Source: Cyathus striatus (taxonomy: Eukaryota > Basidiomycota > Agaricomycetes > Agaricales > Nidulariaceae). From it: a DNA stretch of 64,000 nucleotides. The notes under the pieces were generated by a model. It had not been told where the DNA came from. It ran no database searches and saw only the letters and a list, made by a program, of their open reading frames with translations. This document shows, piece after piece, positions 35,815-47,689 of this stretch. Position numbers and translations under genes: made by a program. The stretch spans positions 62,001 through 126,000 of the forward strand of contig JAOVFP010000022.1 of assembly GCA_025738555.1 (NCBI GenBank). The letters are read 5' to 3'. How positions within the stretch are numbered: the first letter of the stretch is position 1; each line of letters starts with the position of its first letter.

Positions 35815-35838
35815 TACCTAAAGGTAGTGGGAATATAT
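35815..35838. repeat. Recurrent CTACCT..AGGTAG palindrome, copy 3
   Basis: AACCCAACTACCTAAAGG followed by TAGTGGGAAT: the same flanks as copy 1 with a slightly shorter centre. It lies 12 bp beyond the stop codon of the kinase-like gene. Confidence 0.6.
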
Positions 35839-35850
35839 ACCTGTAACGTC

Positions 35851-37539
35851 CTAAAACTTTAACTCGGCCGCGCGCTTCAACAACCACTCATCTTTAACCA
35901 TCCACTCAATCCACCCATGCATCACGAGATGCTGAAGCTTCAGCGGTTCCTTTCTCGTTTCCCAAGGGCCCTCAGCCGCAAACCGTGAATCATGAGTAAG
36001 CAATAGTTGCTCATACTGTCGTCGAAGTCTAGTGTCCTTAATTCGACGAGGGCGGTCGTAGTCCTCCGTATCGCGCTCATCAATGTCGACGTCCGGCACA
36101 TTCGACTCGATATTGTCGAATTCAGAGTTTTCATCAACGCCAGAATCCTCCTCTTCGCTATCCTGAGGCGTGTCCACTTCAGAACCCGAGTTTTCGTTGT
36201 CTACAGCCTCAGCCTCTCCCCCCTTTGTCACAGACTCAGGTTCAGGTACCGTATCCTCCACAATATCGCCCTCCTCATCCACGGGCATGAACAAAAAGGC
36301 ACCAGTCTCGTACCACCGCTCTCCCGACCCATCATACCAGCAAATGTCTTCGGGGTACCGGCTACAAAGCAAGAAAGGCATCACATACACATCGTCCCAA
36401 TCAAGGAAAGCAGTGATTTTGCGGGTTTCAGAATCCATTTTGATATTTCGGAATGCGTAGTCCGCAGAGGCGAACGATAGCTCGTACAGCTCGGCCTGCG
36501 CATCTGGAGGTAACGGGCATTTCTCGATGAGGACTAGCAACGCCTGGGCGACGTTGAGAAATTGGCCCAGAGTAATTGTTTCCTGGATGGAAGAGCTAGG
36601 GTGGTCATCTGTGGCGATGATTGTAGAACGGTCTGAGCCAAATTTGGTGGTTATGGAATTGACTTCGTGTTGCCAAAGTTCTACCCAGAAAGAGCGGAGC
36701 GAGGTTGGAGTAGTCTGTGGCCAGGTAGATATTCCACGGTGCCTCGTAGAAGCAGGGCAGCGGGATAGAGGCCCAAGATGGTAAGCCGAAACATCGTCGA
36801 ATTGTACCTGAGCGTCGGCCGGAAGAGGGCTAAAGTAAATGCTGCCTAATCCCTTGAACGGTAAAGGCTTTGCGAAGTTCGCATGATGCAGTGCTAGCTC
36901 GTCCAAAAGAGCAATACGGTCGCTAGACGACAGATCATGCCATTGTTGCCATGGCTCGACTCCTTCCACCCACTCTAACAGCATGTAAGGTGCTCCAACA
37001 GGATTATTACCATCAGGATTCCAAGCATAGACCTCGGGGGCGGGGATGTTTCTGTAGGATCGAGCCAGAGTCATCATCGCAACGGTAGATTCCATGCGAC
37101 TAGGGGTAAATCGCCTTGGCGGAGGGACACGAGCTGCGACTCTGAAACCATCAGGAAAATGTAGGGAGAACACTTCGTTAAAGCTGCCGCCGCCTATGTA
37201 TTTGATTTTCGGGACTTCCGTGGATGAAAAAGCATGCATGGCGGCGTAGACGAGTGCGCTTGGGTGGAGTCCTATGTGAACCCTTGAGTGGTAGTAGTCG
37301 TCGTCCATGTAATCTGCGCGAGTGAGTTCCTCTTCTGTTGGTATGTCATATATCGACAGCATGGACTGTTTCCATTCCGCAGGAAGTACTTGGGGTAGGT
37401 GAAGGGGTATCTGCCGCTTCATATAGCCAGTAGTACTTGACAGAAGACGAAGTTCAGCTGGTGGTTGCTTGATGAAAATAGTCACCAAAAGTGCGAAAAG
37501 GAGAAAGAGAAGAGAAAGTAAAGAATACATATGCGACAA
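35851..37539 (-). CDS. APH/AIM9-like phosphotransferase-fold protein, putative pseudokinase
   Basis: A single open frame of 562 residues, start Met at 37539. Residues 6-23 form a hydrophobic N-terminal anchor. The kinase-like fold of the aminoglycoside phosphotransferase/AIM9 type follows: glycine loop IGGGSFNEVFSLHF (115-128), hinge-like PYMLLEWVEG (184-193), catalytic-loop equivalent SADYAFRNI (358-366) and metal-binding LDWDD (379-383). Asp360, Asn365 and Asp380 are kept, but the His normally two residues before the catalytic Asp is Ser358. The C-terminal third is very acidic (about 420-500). Relatives are common in basidiomycetes and their substrates are unknown. The reading frame is intact. 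Confidence 0.8.
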   Translation of the reverse strand: MSHMYSLLSLLFLLFALLVTIFIKQPPAELRLLSSTTGYMKRQIPLHLPQVLPAEWKQSMLSIYDIPTEEELTRADYMDDDYYHSRVHIGLHPSALVYAAMHAFSSTEVPKIKYIGGGSFNEVFSLHFPDGFRVAARVPPPRRFTPSRMESTVAMMTLARSYRNIPAPEVYAWNPDGNNPVGAPYMLLEWVEGVEPWQQWHDLSSSDRIALLDELALHHANFAKPLPFKGLGSIYFSPLPADAQVQFDDVSAYHLGPLSRCPASTRHRGISTWPQTTPTSLRSFWVELWQHEVNSITTKFGSDRSTIIATDDHPSSSIQETITLGQFLNVAQALLVLIEKCPLPPDAQAELYELSFASADYAFRNIKMDSETRKITAFLDWDDVYVMPFLLCSRYPEDICWYDGSGERWYETGAFLFMPVDEEGDIVEDTVPEPESVTKGGEAEAVDNENSGSEVDTPQDSEEEDSGVDENSEFDNIESNVPDVDIDERDTEDYDRPRRIKDTRLRRQYEQLLLTHDSRFAAEGPWETRKEPLKLQHLVMHGWIEWMVKDEWLLKRAAELKF

Positions 37540-37807
37540 CGCATGATTTCAGCCAGATAATTAAGAACAAGTTGCTACGTACTATTACAGGACAGTAGCG
37601 ACGCTTGTGGTGATCGTCGAGTTGAAACACGTTTGAAAATTGCTCATCAATCAAATCAAATCAATCGGGCTCACCGCCAATCACCGTACAATCCCACGCT
37701 GTCAATGTGCTGATCACGCGTAGATCCCGTTACCTGGAAATAAGCGCCCTATGCAAAGTTTTATCGAAGTTGTTACACATATACGAAGTCCCTGACCTTC
37801 AGAAACG

Positions 37808-37814
37808 TATAAAA
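37808..37814 (+). promoter_or_regulatory. TATA box of the secreted-protein gene
   Basis: TATAAAA, 170 bp upstream of the start codon at 37984, followed by pyrimidine-rich sequence as in strongly expressed fungal genes. Confidence 0.5.
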
Positions 37815-37983
37815 GGATGTCGAAAGTCACCAATATTCTTCAGCTGCGCTCTCTACACTCACTTGCTTTCTGGTGCTGGTTACCGAAGCATTCCCACTTA
37901 AGACCCCTTCATCTCTGTTATCACCCTAAAAAGCCTTCACTCCTCTTCACTTCCTCATCCGTTCATCACTACTCGAATTCATC

Positions 37984-38702
37984 ATGGTCCGCGTTAACAT
38001 TTTCGCCCTCGTTGCCATTGCCTTCGGTGCTGCCTCAGCTGCCGCTGCATCTGTACGCGACCTCCAACTTCAAGCTCGCGGTCTTGAGCTCTCTGAGCTG
38101 ATCGAAGCTCGTGAACTTGCTTATGACGAGTTCGAAGCTCGGTATGTTCATCCTTCTCAATTACCCACTATTCTTCGTGCCAACCGTTTCACCCAGTGAT
38201 CTCGACTTGATCGAACATGCACAAGAGTTGGTATCTCGTGGATATGACCTCGAGGAGGTTCTTCTCTTCAGGAGGATAGATGTAAGCAATATACCCTTGA
38301 TTTAGGAAATGTTCACTAATGAATATCGTGCAGAAAACATTCAAGGATGAAATCCTCGACTGGCTGAAACAAGCCAACGGCGCCGCCCAATTCGGTGCGA
38401 ACACCTGGGCTGGCATGCACTCAGGAGGCACGTCAGTCGTACCTCATTGCCGCCCATACGGAATGAAGAAGACAGTCGAGAAGGAAGGTCCGAAGAAGGG
38501 TAACAAGAAAACCAAAGTCAAAGTAGACGAATACTATGTGAAGATGGAATGCGCACCCAACAGTAAGAAGCCCGATTCCAAGACGATCGTTGTGTCGAGC
38601 TTTTTGGCGGCATCTGGTGATTCGCCTCATGCTGCGCCTGCCACCGCCACTGTTTATTCTTTGCTGAAAGCGAAAGTCCAAGCTTTACCAGTGGGAAAAT
38701 AA
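37984..38702 (+). CDS. Small secreted protein, unknown function
   Basis: Three exons, 37984-38141, 38197-38281 and 38334-38702, join into 203 residues with standard GT-AG introns (55 and 52 bp). The N-terminus MVRVNIFALVAIAFGAASAA is a clear signal peptide, with likely cleavage after the Ala run. The mature part has a charged helical region (LELSELIEARELAYDEF, EHAQELVSRGYDLEEVL), then a basic Lys/Gly-rich segment and an Ala-rich end. Two Cys are visible (PHCRPYG, KMECAPN). A pyrimidine-rich leader and a TATA box precede it. I do not recognise the family. Confidence 0.75.
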
Positions 38703-39188
38703 GTTCGGTCCATAGTTTGTGTATGCGATTTGTAGTGTATAATTGTGATTCTGTTCTACTGAATGTATCATGCATAAGCATACTATTCAAAGCATTACTA
38801 AAGACCCTGACTTTGCCCTGCCTCCGGATACCGATACGAGTCCTAGTTCAGAATCTAAATATCATCTGTATTATCATAAAGAACTAAAAAAACTTCGTAC
38901 ACTTGCAGGAGGGTGAAATGCTGCTGTGTCGGAACAGCCTCACTGAATGACGATGCGTGACAGGACAATAGTATCTTCGTTGCGACAGTAAGAGAAAAGC
39001 AACGAAGGGAAATGGATAAGTGCTGGTTTTATACCGTATAGCATGGCCGGAATGGTACTAAGGAGAACGACGAGGACAAGGCGAACAGGGGAAGGAAGTA
39101 AAGGAGGAAGTATTGGAAAGTAAAGAGATCATGAGATGGGGAGAAGATAAGGGGCGCGAGAGGAAGAAGAAAGAAAGAAAGGAGGCGC
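38703..39188. other. Spacer before the giant element
   Basis: Contains the CTTCGTTGC...GCAACGAAG hairpin at 38972-39006 and A/G-rich sequence up to the presumed element end. No gene seen. Confidence 0.5.
38972..39006. repeat. CTTCGTTGC...GCAACGAAG hairpin, copy 2
   Basis: Stem CTTCGTTGC/GCAACGAAG with GTAAGAG in the loop. Upstream words (CAGCCTCACTG, ACAGGA) are shared with the copy near 24.2-24.3 kb, so a repeat of about 100 bp is likely. Confidence 0.5.
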
Positions 39189-39253
39189 GAGTGCTCCAGA
39201 TAGGTAGTATGTGATGTGCCGTTCCAGAGTGGTACATAAAATATACCAAATGA

Positions 39254-39304
39254 CAGGTACATGGGTATGTACCTGTAAACAACCAGGTACATACCCATGT
39301 ACCT
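39254..39304. repeat. Left terminal palindrome pair
   Basis: GGTACATGGGTATGTACC (39256-39273) and its inverse GGTACATACCCATGTACC lie head to head about 11 bp apart. Each is itself a hairpin (GGTACAT/ATGTACC arms). One copy occurs at the right end, 61706-61723. Confidence 0.8.
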
Positions 39305-39599
39305 CAACGCACGGTAAGCTAGATATTAGTCAGTGTGATGTTTAATAGTAAAACACTTGTAGCGATATAAGACTATATCTGTATTAGGAAAGTGGCCATA
39401 CTACGCTACATTTTCAAAAAAATAAGAATATGTGGTTCTACTAAACTACAATTTTGGCATGCACAAACCACATCCTATGTTCACCTTGACTCCCAAGATA
39501 TATATAGCAAGTTAGTATAGATTCTAGAATACTATTTTTTGGTATACTTAGTTGAAAATATGTCTATAGAATGTATAAATTGTAATGTAAAATGTAGTC

Positions 39600-42480
39600 T
39601 ATAAGAACTGGACTTGAATAATTGATGCGATGCCCCATATACGGACAGATGTGATAAGCGTGAGTTATTTGGGTTGCGCGCGAAAATAACAGATGAGTCA
39701 GCACATGAACACAGCGCGACGAGACTAGATTCCTGCCATCTGGTGAATGTGGCGGCAGGAGGCAGGGTCTTCATTTGTAATTTTCGCAATTATTAGTGCA
39801 TTATGGGGATGTATAATATGGAATAATTATACTATGTTATATCTACATCTAAATGAACGGATCGTGCATGTTCTACATTTCTAATAGCAATGTAGAGGAT
39901 GTAAATTAATGAGGTGGAAGTGGTGCATGTAGACTGGATTTACCTTAATTGATGGGGTGTTCCATATGCTGACAGAATTGATACGCGTGGTATATATTTG
40001 TTTTCCTCAATCTGAAAATAACACATGAGTCAGCACATGAGCCCAGTGCGACGAGACTAGATTCCTCTCATCTGGTGAATGTAGCGGAAGCAGGCAGGTT
40101 CTTTGTTGTAATTTTTCGCATTTATTGGTGCATTATGTGGATCTATAACATAGAATAATTACATTGCGAAATATCTACTTCTAACAGAATAGATCCTGTG
40201 TTTCCTACATTTATGACGGCGACGTGGATGATCTTAATGAATCAGGAAGAAGTGATGCATGTAGACTGGATATCCTATGATTCATGCGATGTGCCATATG
40301 CCGACAGAAGTGATAAGCGTGGGATATTTGTGTTGCGCGTTCCGAAATGACAGATGAGTCAGCACATGAACCCAGCGCGACGAGACTAGATTCCTGTCAT
40401 CTGGTGAATGTAGCGGAAGGAAGCAGGTTCTTCGTTTGTAATTTTTTGCATTTATTAGTGCATTATGGGGATCTATCATATCGAATAATTATATTGCGAA
40501 ATATCTACATGTAATAGCGAAGTTTGTGATCTAATGAATGAGGTAAAAGTCATTTCTAATAGCGACATAGATGATCTAAATAAATGAGGAAGAAGTGGTG
40601 CATGTAGACTGGATATCCTATGATTGATGCGACATGCCATATGCCGACAGATGAGATAAGAGTGTGATATTTGTTTTGCGCATTTCATAAATGACACATG
40701 AGTCAGCACATGAACGCTGTGTGATGAGACTAGATTCCTGTCATCTGATGAATGTAGCGGAAGGAGGCAGGATGTTCATTTGTAATTTTTCGCATTTATT
40801 AGTGCATTATGGGCATCTATCGTATCGAATAATTATAGTGTGAAATATCTACATCTAACTCAATGGATCATGTGTTTCCTACATTTCTAATAGTGAAGTA
40901 GATGATTTAAATGAATGAGGATGTGGTGCATGTAGACTAGATATCCTATGATTGATGCAATGTGCTATATGCCGACAGAAGTGATAAGCGTGGGATATTT
41001 GTGTTGCGCATTCCGAAAATAACACATGAATCAGCACATGAATGCAGTGCGACGAGACTAGATTCCTGTCATCTGGTGAATGTGGCGGAAGTAGGCAAGA
41101 TGTTCATGTTTAATTTGTCGCATTTATTTGTGCATTATAGGGATCTATCATATGAAATAGGTATATTCTGAAATATCTACATCTATCTGTATGGACCGTG
41201 AATTTCCTACATTTATAATAGAAAAGTAGTGGATGTAAATTAATGAGGTAGAAGTGGTGCATGTAGACTGGATTTACCTTAATTGATGGGATGTGCCATA
41301 GGCAGAAAGAATTGATACGCGTGGTATATTTGTTTTCATCAATCTGAAAATGACACATGAGTCAGCACATGAACCCAGCGCGACGAGACTAGATTCCTGT
41401 CGTCTGGTGAATGTAGCGGAAGCAGGCACGTTCTTCATGTTTAATTTGTCGCATTTATTTGTACATTATGGGCAGCTATCATATCGAATAATTATATTGC
41501 GAAATATCTACATCTAACTCAACGGATCATGTGTTTCCTACATTTCTAATAGTGAAGTAGATGATCTAAATGAATGAGGAAGATGTGGTGCATGTAGATT
41601 GGATATCCTATGATCGATGGGATGTGCTATACGTGGACAGATGTGATAAGCGTGTGATATTTGTGTTGTGTGTTCCGAAAATAACACATGAGTCAGCACA
41701 TGAATGCAGTGCGACGAGACTAGATTCCTGTCATCTGGTGAATGTGGCCAAAGGAGACAAGATCTTAATTTTTTAATTTTCGCATTTTTCAGAGCATTAT
41801 GACGATCTATCATATAATATCATTATATTGTGGAGTATCTGCATCTAACTTAATGGATGGTGCGTGTTCTACATCTCCAATTGCAAGGTAGAGGATGTAA
41901 ATTAATAAGGTAGAAGTGGTGCATGTAGACTGGATATCCTAAGATTGATGGGATGTGCCATATGCAGACAGATTTGATAAGCGTCAGATATTTGTTTTGG
42001 TGTTCTGAAAATGACAGATGAGTCAGCACATGAGCAGGGCACAATAAGACTAGATTCCTGTCATCAGGATAATGTAGCGGAAGGAGGCAGGATCTTCGTT
42101 TGTCATTTTTCGCATTTATTAGTGAACTATGGATATCTATCACATGGAACAATTATGTTGTGAAATATCTACATGTAACTGAATGGAACGTGCATTTCCT
42201 ACATTTCTAATAGTGAAGTAGAGGCTTTAAATTAACGAGAAAGAAGTGGTGCATGTAAACTGTATATCCTATGATTGATGGGATGTGCCATGCGCGAACA
42301 GATGGGATAATCGTGGGATATTTGTTTTGTGCATTCCGAAAATGACACATGAGTGAGCACATGAATGCAGCGCGACGAGACTAGATTCCTCTCATGTGGT
42401 GAATGTGGCGGAAGAAGGTAAGGTCTTAATTTTCACTTTTCGTATTTATTATTGCATAATGGGGATCTATCATATAGATT
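39600..42480 (+). repeat. Left subterminal array: nine 331-bp tandem units
   Basis: The landmark ACTAGATTCCT recurs at 39724, 40056, 40385, 40729, 41057, 41388, 41719, 42049 and 42380, a spacing of 328-344 bp. Each unit also has GAGTCAGCACATGA, a GTGCATGTAGACTGG motif and an AT-rich part. Units are in opposite orientation to those at 56.1-61.4 kb. Most units keep a 60-80 codon open frame, probably incidental. Confidence 0.92.
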
Positions 42481-42780
42481 ACATATATTGTGAAATATTT
42501 ATAGTGTGATGATTCCCGTGTTATTTTTATCTTGAGCGTTCAGAGAACAACAGATTTCTAACGCCTTTGCCAATCATGTACAAATAACGCTCATTTGCTG
42601 AGGTATCGCTCGCCGACACTCCAACATTTATTAGGGTGTCGTTCTGCTTTATCTTAAGCAATAATTATAGAGATAATGTTTGTGATAGCGAACTACGTGA
42701 TTACTTATTCCAGCAATTTCAAGAAATACATTATTTGTCATTTATTTTATATTACATCTATTGTTCGTTCTGCGTATCAA
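42481..42780. other. Spacer between array and Zn-cluster gene
   Basis: AT-rich, no recognisable feature. Confidence 0.5.
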
Positions 42781-43881
42781 TCATATTTTTAAATAATGTA
42801 TGTCGTAATCTTCCTGCCTCCAAACTACCTTCCAGTCCGGCTTCGATGTGCTCCATTCTTTGTACATTCCATCATAATCAAAATGAACCCCTGTCAGCTT
42901 CTTACCCACTTCATTCAAGTTGTATTCTCCTCTTGAAGACAGCAACCATCCATTAACACCACTGGACCGTATTCTGTACCAGCCAGAGATATCTTCTTCG
43001 GTAGATGGGACTTCCTGTTTGACATTGGTGCTGGATGCCAGAGGTGGCGTTGGCGGAGTCTTTTGGGTTACGAGGTCCTCCCAAAACCTTTCCAACATTG
43101 GGGGCGCAGGAAATTCGGATGCCAATTGTTGTGCTTCATTGCTCCACTGCAAGTATTGGTCAACATCATATGTGTCGTCGACCAGACCATACATCTGAAG
43201 TATTTCCTTATCAAACAACCCTATGATGTGCGAGTCGAGGGCTGGAACTACAATTTTTAGAATAAAGAGTGCATAGTGCGCATATTCAAAATTGAGGTAC
43301 AGATACCGCGCTACAACAGGAGGATTACCATACTCCAGTAGTATGGACATATCTGCATAATTGGTGTTAATTCAATTCATAATCTATTATAATATATTCT
43401 TACTTTCATGGATAATGTCACGGCTCATGACAGGAAGGAGGGCGAGTTTTGGATGACTTCCTATCCCATGACAGTTCTGTATTCCTTCAATACTGCATCG
43501 AGAACAGTTAGGGGGGCCGTGGACGAAGTCAATTGTACAGGTCTCCTCTACCAGAACGTGAAAGTAGACTTAGTATAATCAACATTTAATTGACTTGATT
43601 GACATACCTGCTTCGAAGCATTTATCGCACGCATTCCTCCTTGTGTACTCTCTCAGTTCATTAACTATATTTTTCAGCATACGCCAGACGGGAGTCACGC
43701 CTTGCCCCAAATTGGAGTATGGCTGCACATAGGGTCCCTAATGATCAACCAGTTAGACAAGGCGCGCTCCAAGAATAAGGCTCACTTGAATGGTGTTGAG
43801 AATGAAGCTCTGGAGTGGCCCTTTCTTCATGCCGACCGCATAAAAATATTGAGGGACCTTGGTGGAGATAGTTTCCTGCAT
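42781..43881 (-). CDS. Zn-cluster protein of the giant element, left copy (intact)
   Basis: Four exons, 43881-43786, 43737-43608, 43547-43404 and 43352-42781, give 313 residues with no premature stop. Residues 69-101 form C-x2-C-x6-C-x10-C-x2-C-x7-C (CDKC, ETC, NCSRC, QNC), the spacing of fungal Zn(2)Cys(6) DNA-binding clusters. The rest is helical and ends in KPDWKVVWRQEDYD. Exons 1 and 2 have exactly the same lengths (96 and 130 bp) as in the paralog at 55032-56039, and the conserved tail is shared (EWKVVWLRSDY there). It is transcribed toward the left end. It may bind element DNA or regulate the element; function not known. Confidence 0.75.
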
Positions 43882-44394
43882 GCTGGCAAGACTGGAAGTA
43901 GATACTGAGAGAGGGTGGGTTGGTGTAGGGAGATAGTGAGTCGGGAAGTGACGAGGATGAGTGTTTTAAGAGGATGGGTTGGTGTACGGAGGAAGGAATA
44001 GTGAGCAGGGAAGTTACGAGGACGAGTGTTTTGATGTGCAACTGAGCTGGATATGTCCGTGTTTCAGGGATACGAGTTCAAACACTACGGCTCACCAAAG
44101 ATGTGCCTAAATTCAAGTTTTCCTTGTTTTCCTCTAGCCTATTAGTATCACCGAGACATGTAATGTGAGACAATGCCGGATATAGATTATCTATTTTTAG
44201 TAATTCTAACGGGACCAGATAAAGACCAGTATAGTAATAGCTCCGATGGGGCTTGTTTCGTCGTATCTATGTGTTCTCCATTTGAAGTTGTCGCATCCAC
44301 AGAGAAAACTGCCCTTCATTTGCCACTGTAACGACAAAAGGAAGCAAAGATAGCTGTACTATGGTGACAAAGTGTCAAACATTATTTTCTACAT
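43882..44394. other. Leader and inner end of left inverted arm
   Basis: 43911-44030 is an imperfect tandem duplication of about 67 bp (GGGTTGGTGTA, GGAAGT.ACGAGGA.GAGTG). 44040-44085 (GGATATGTCCGTGTTTCAGG) matches 54903-54960 inverted, the innermost point of the shared arms. Confidence 0.6.
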
Positions 44395-45233
44395 TTAATA
44401 CATGCCGCTATTGAAACTAAAATCCACTAATCGTAGTCCTTTGTTGTGTATACATTCAAACAACATCCTTCTATAAGTTAGTACCTCTTCTTTAGGTGGC
44501 AACCATTGAAGAGCTTTACGTGCCATCCATCCTATGTAGTCATATCCTTCGGGATCGTCATCGGGTAGAATTAATTTATTTGCCAGAAGGACTGATACTG
44601 GGAGTTGCTGCAATTATCGAAGAGAAGGAACAACTTCCTCAATGAGGTAATATATATATCGATAGAACTCCGCCCACCGATACTGATCAGCGTACCGGTG
44701 GCTTGCGCGGTTGTAGGCAAAAAGTATACAATTCGCATCTTAAAAATTTTCTTCATTATGAAAGTTAAAATAAATGGTGTGTTGAATGAAGACTTACTGT
44801 TATTTGTTACTTCGATTGCGTGACGAGGCAAAATGTGTAGAGGTGGAACTTTAAAGATATTAGCCATCTCAGCTGGAAATTTGCAATCGATTCGATGTTC
44901 TATTTCACATTGATAACAATACGTATATGGATGCTTGAAGTCAAACCGACAGAAATTATTTGAAGCGATGCATGTCCGACAACGCCGTGAACGATGGAAG
45001 CATATGAAGAATTTTAGCAATTTATCGACGATCCAGAATGGCGACAATTGTATCACCCTTGGTGGGCGGAACTCGGTCAAATGCTAGACAGAAATTAGTG
45101 TATGTAAACGGAGGGGATTGAGAGATCTTACCCTTGTCGTGTACAAGGTAAAAAGTTGGAGGCGTGGGAAATCAATGTCGAAGTCGATGTAATTTCGGGA
45201 ATCGTTTTCATCAGAAGTAAGGTACCAAGGCAT
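44395..45233 (-). pseudogene. Third Zn-cluster paralog (one in-frame stop)
   Basis: Exons 45233-45132, 45083-44798 and 44738 onward. Cys69, Cys72 and the following residues form the same C-x2-C-x6-C-x10-C-x2-C-x7-C pattern (CRTC, NFC, YCYQC, IDC) at the same residue number as the two terminal copies. The exon 3 phase is also the same. After a VVPSLR segment a TAA at 44616-44614 interrupts the frame, which then stays open to 44395 (LILPDDDPEGYDYIGWMARK). Either this copy is inactivated or an intron was missed. Confidence 0.65.
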
Positions 45234-45551
45234 GCTCAAGAGTAGATGGAATGGAGAATGGTCAGTGCAGCCCTTCAATTTATATCGTTTTTTATATTCA
45301 TGCAGAACAGTTCACCATTTTCCCTCGAGGTAAGTCAATCTGAATATAGTTATCGGAGAATTTTAAGGAATGTATTAAGTCCACACATCGAGCATATTGC
45401 AAACATCCATAATGGGACATAGACATCAACAAATCGAAACATGAATTCTATTTTGGGTCAACGGACATACAGCCACACATGCATTGCCATGCACACTACA
45501 CAGGGTCCTTCTGCAGACAAATAGGGGAAGCAAGCTCCCCCAATTATTAAA

Positions 45552-47540
45552 CTAAATTATACCCATCCTTTCTTCGACAGACATGTGATCATAGGAATCT
45601 ACATCTATAGACATGAGTACAAACCACTGTGTGAAGTTGCTCCTAGCTGCAAGTTCGTTCAGACGTGTGATATTGCGAGTTACCATCGTCATGCGCCTCC
45701 TCTCCTCATCCTGATCAATTGTAATCTCCACGTCTCCTGTGAAGTAATCATTAGCCGTGAGCAAGGTTTCCCTTGAGATGTTCTGCACGATCATATCTCG
45801 CGTCTGAGGAGTCACAATGTCTTTCCAGGAAAAATCTTCGGTAACTACCGTACCTGTACTGACTTCAGTATATCAGAGGGAGGTAACCCAAATAATTAAC
45901 ATACCTTCAACGAGCCCAGAGACATTCCAAGAATGATACCATTGCAGCTCGCGTATGGCTGTTTCCATGAGGCATCCACAGTCGAGAGTGTCAGAATTTT
46001 TAAGATTGTACAGTATCCTACGGGAATCTTCTGCGCTCCGCTTCGAATCATTTTGACCCTTAACGGTATTCTTTGCCCCTGGAACCCCAAGAACGAGAAA
46101 ATTTGAGCTATTTTCTTCTCTGTTCCGTTTGGTAGCCTTAGATCTACGATGCGACAGGCAGATCATATTGTTAACATTCGTAGCGAACGCCTCTAGGGCT
46201 AGAAGTCGGTCGGAATATACAGTAGCGGGCAGTTGCGGCAGTCCAGGCAGTTGCGACAGTCTTTCTTCCCTTTTTGCTGTCACTAAATGTCAAGTGCTTG
46301 AGGAAAGTATGTTTGGGCCATCGTCAATGAACTGCTTTAGCTCAGCTATCGTTAAATATTAGAACAATATATAATATCAAACAAAAAGCAGAAACATACT
46401 AAAGCTACCCTTCAAATCGGTTGGTGCTGTATTGACAAATGTCGATCTATTTTTAGAATACCCAGTCTCATAAGAGTATGGGATTGGATCACGATTTCCA
46501 TCGTTCTGTGGGGCTACATTGTATGTTAATACAGGTTTCTGTGGGTGCAATATCTTATCACACATACGGATGTAAAGCCCTTCTTCAGAAAAATATTTGT
46601 GACTTGTAGCTTTTAATTTTGCTAAGGCATCTGGGATATAATTAAATGCTAATGTTTGACAAACTTTGGGAACGTCGCCTTCCCAGAAGATTGACCCAGC
46701 GATTGGATCAGTAGTGATAGTAGTGGTAGGAGCAGTGGCGGGTGGAATAGTGCTATGAACATCAAGGTCTATTCAATATACATCAGTATGAGTTCAACAT
46801 AGTGCTAGGAAGAAACTTGCCCATGGCTGCTCCTGACCCAGCGTTAGCAGCAATAGCAGTAGGTGGAAAATTATTTTCTGCTTCGCTATCACTGACGAGG
46901 TCCTTGCCTATATCTGCATCTGATGTGGTGGTGGTAGGCAGTTCTTTATTGCCTCCTTCACTATCAGCGTCAAGGTCTATTATCTAACTAGAGATAATGT
47001 TGAAAGGTCAATTTGTTTTAAAACCCCTACCGAGGAGATAATGGAGAAAGGAATTTTTTGATATATTTTAGAAGACCACCGCATAGACATAAACCCTGTT
47101 TACTAACTTGGAAAGTCTGCCCATGGGTCGCTGATGGATACTATTCCATTCAATGTTACTATCATGATCAGGGTGTTGCAAACTTGTTTGGAAACCCCTT
47201 CGGATTTCGTCATTATTGCCCGCATCCACTTCATATTTTACACACCGATAGGTATACATCTGAAATATATTACTTACAAATTATATGAGAATATACTTAC
47301 TGCTCAAAATTGTATGAAGCACATAGTGTGGCATAGTCCAAAATCAGCAGCGATGGGATTTGTAAACAAATCACGGCATTGTCCGCTGGCTTCAGTTCGT
47401 CGTCCCTTTGATAGTGATGGATCTTCAAGAGGAGATCGGAATTCAACGCGTCTCGAGAATAGATGTCACGCTCTGCATCTTCAAACGGAATATCTTCACT
47501 TCTTCCTACTCAGTTTCCATTCTGTCTTTCGTACCACGAT
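45552..47540 (-). pseudogene. Unrecognised multi-exon gene of the giant element
   Basis: Several minus-strand exon-like frames lie in series: 47540-47300 (DALNSDLLLKIHHYQRDDEL), 47259-47110, an acidic Ser/Thr-rich part (47000-46820), 46790-46400 (CDKILHPQKPVLTYNVAPQN), 46340-45900 (SRRILYNLKNSDTLDCGC) and 45850-45552 (NFTQWFVLMSIDVDSYDHMS). Typical splice sites separate most of them. A TGA at 46292-46290 interrupts the frame unless it is intronic, and the first junction near 47300 is awkward. No catalytic motif was recognised; in particular I do not see the HxD iron-binding motif of TET/JBP enzymes that accompany some KDZ elements. Confidence 0.45.
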
Positions 47541-47689
47541 CTGTCATATATTAATATCATGTTTTCTAAGTTATATTTCTTTAGAGTAGATGTTAGAAGC
47601 GAAACAGTACAATTTTTACATTTGCAAGACATAAATTGTGTTCTGTATTTATGAAAAATGGAAATATCCTCTTGTATTTTGCAGACTTG

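Noticed and set aside
45552..47540. TET/JBP dioxygenase cargo expected beside some KDZ transposases
   Set aside because: No HxD or distal His/Arg motif could be seen in the exon-like frames, so the call is not supported.
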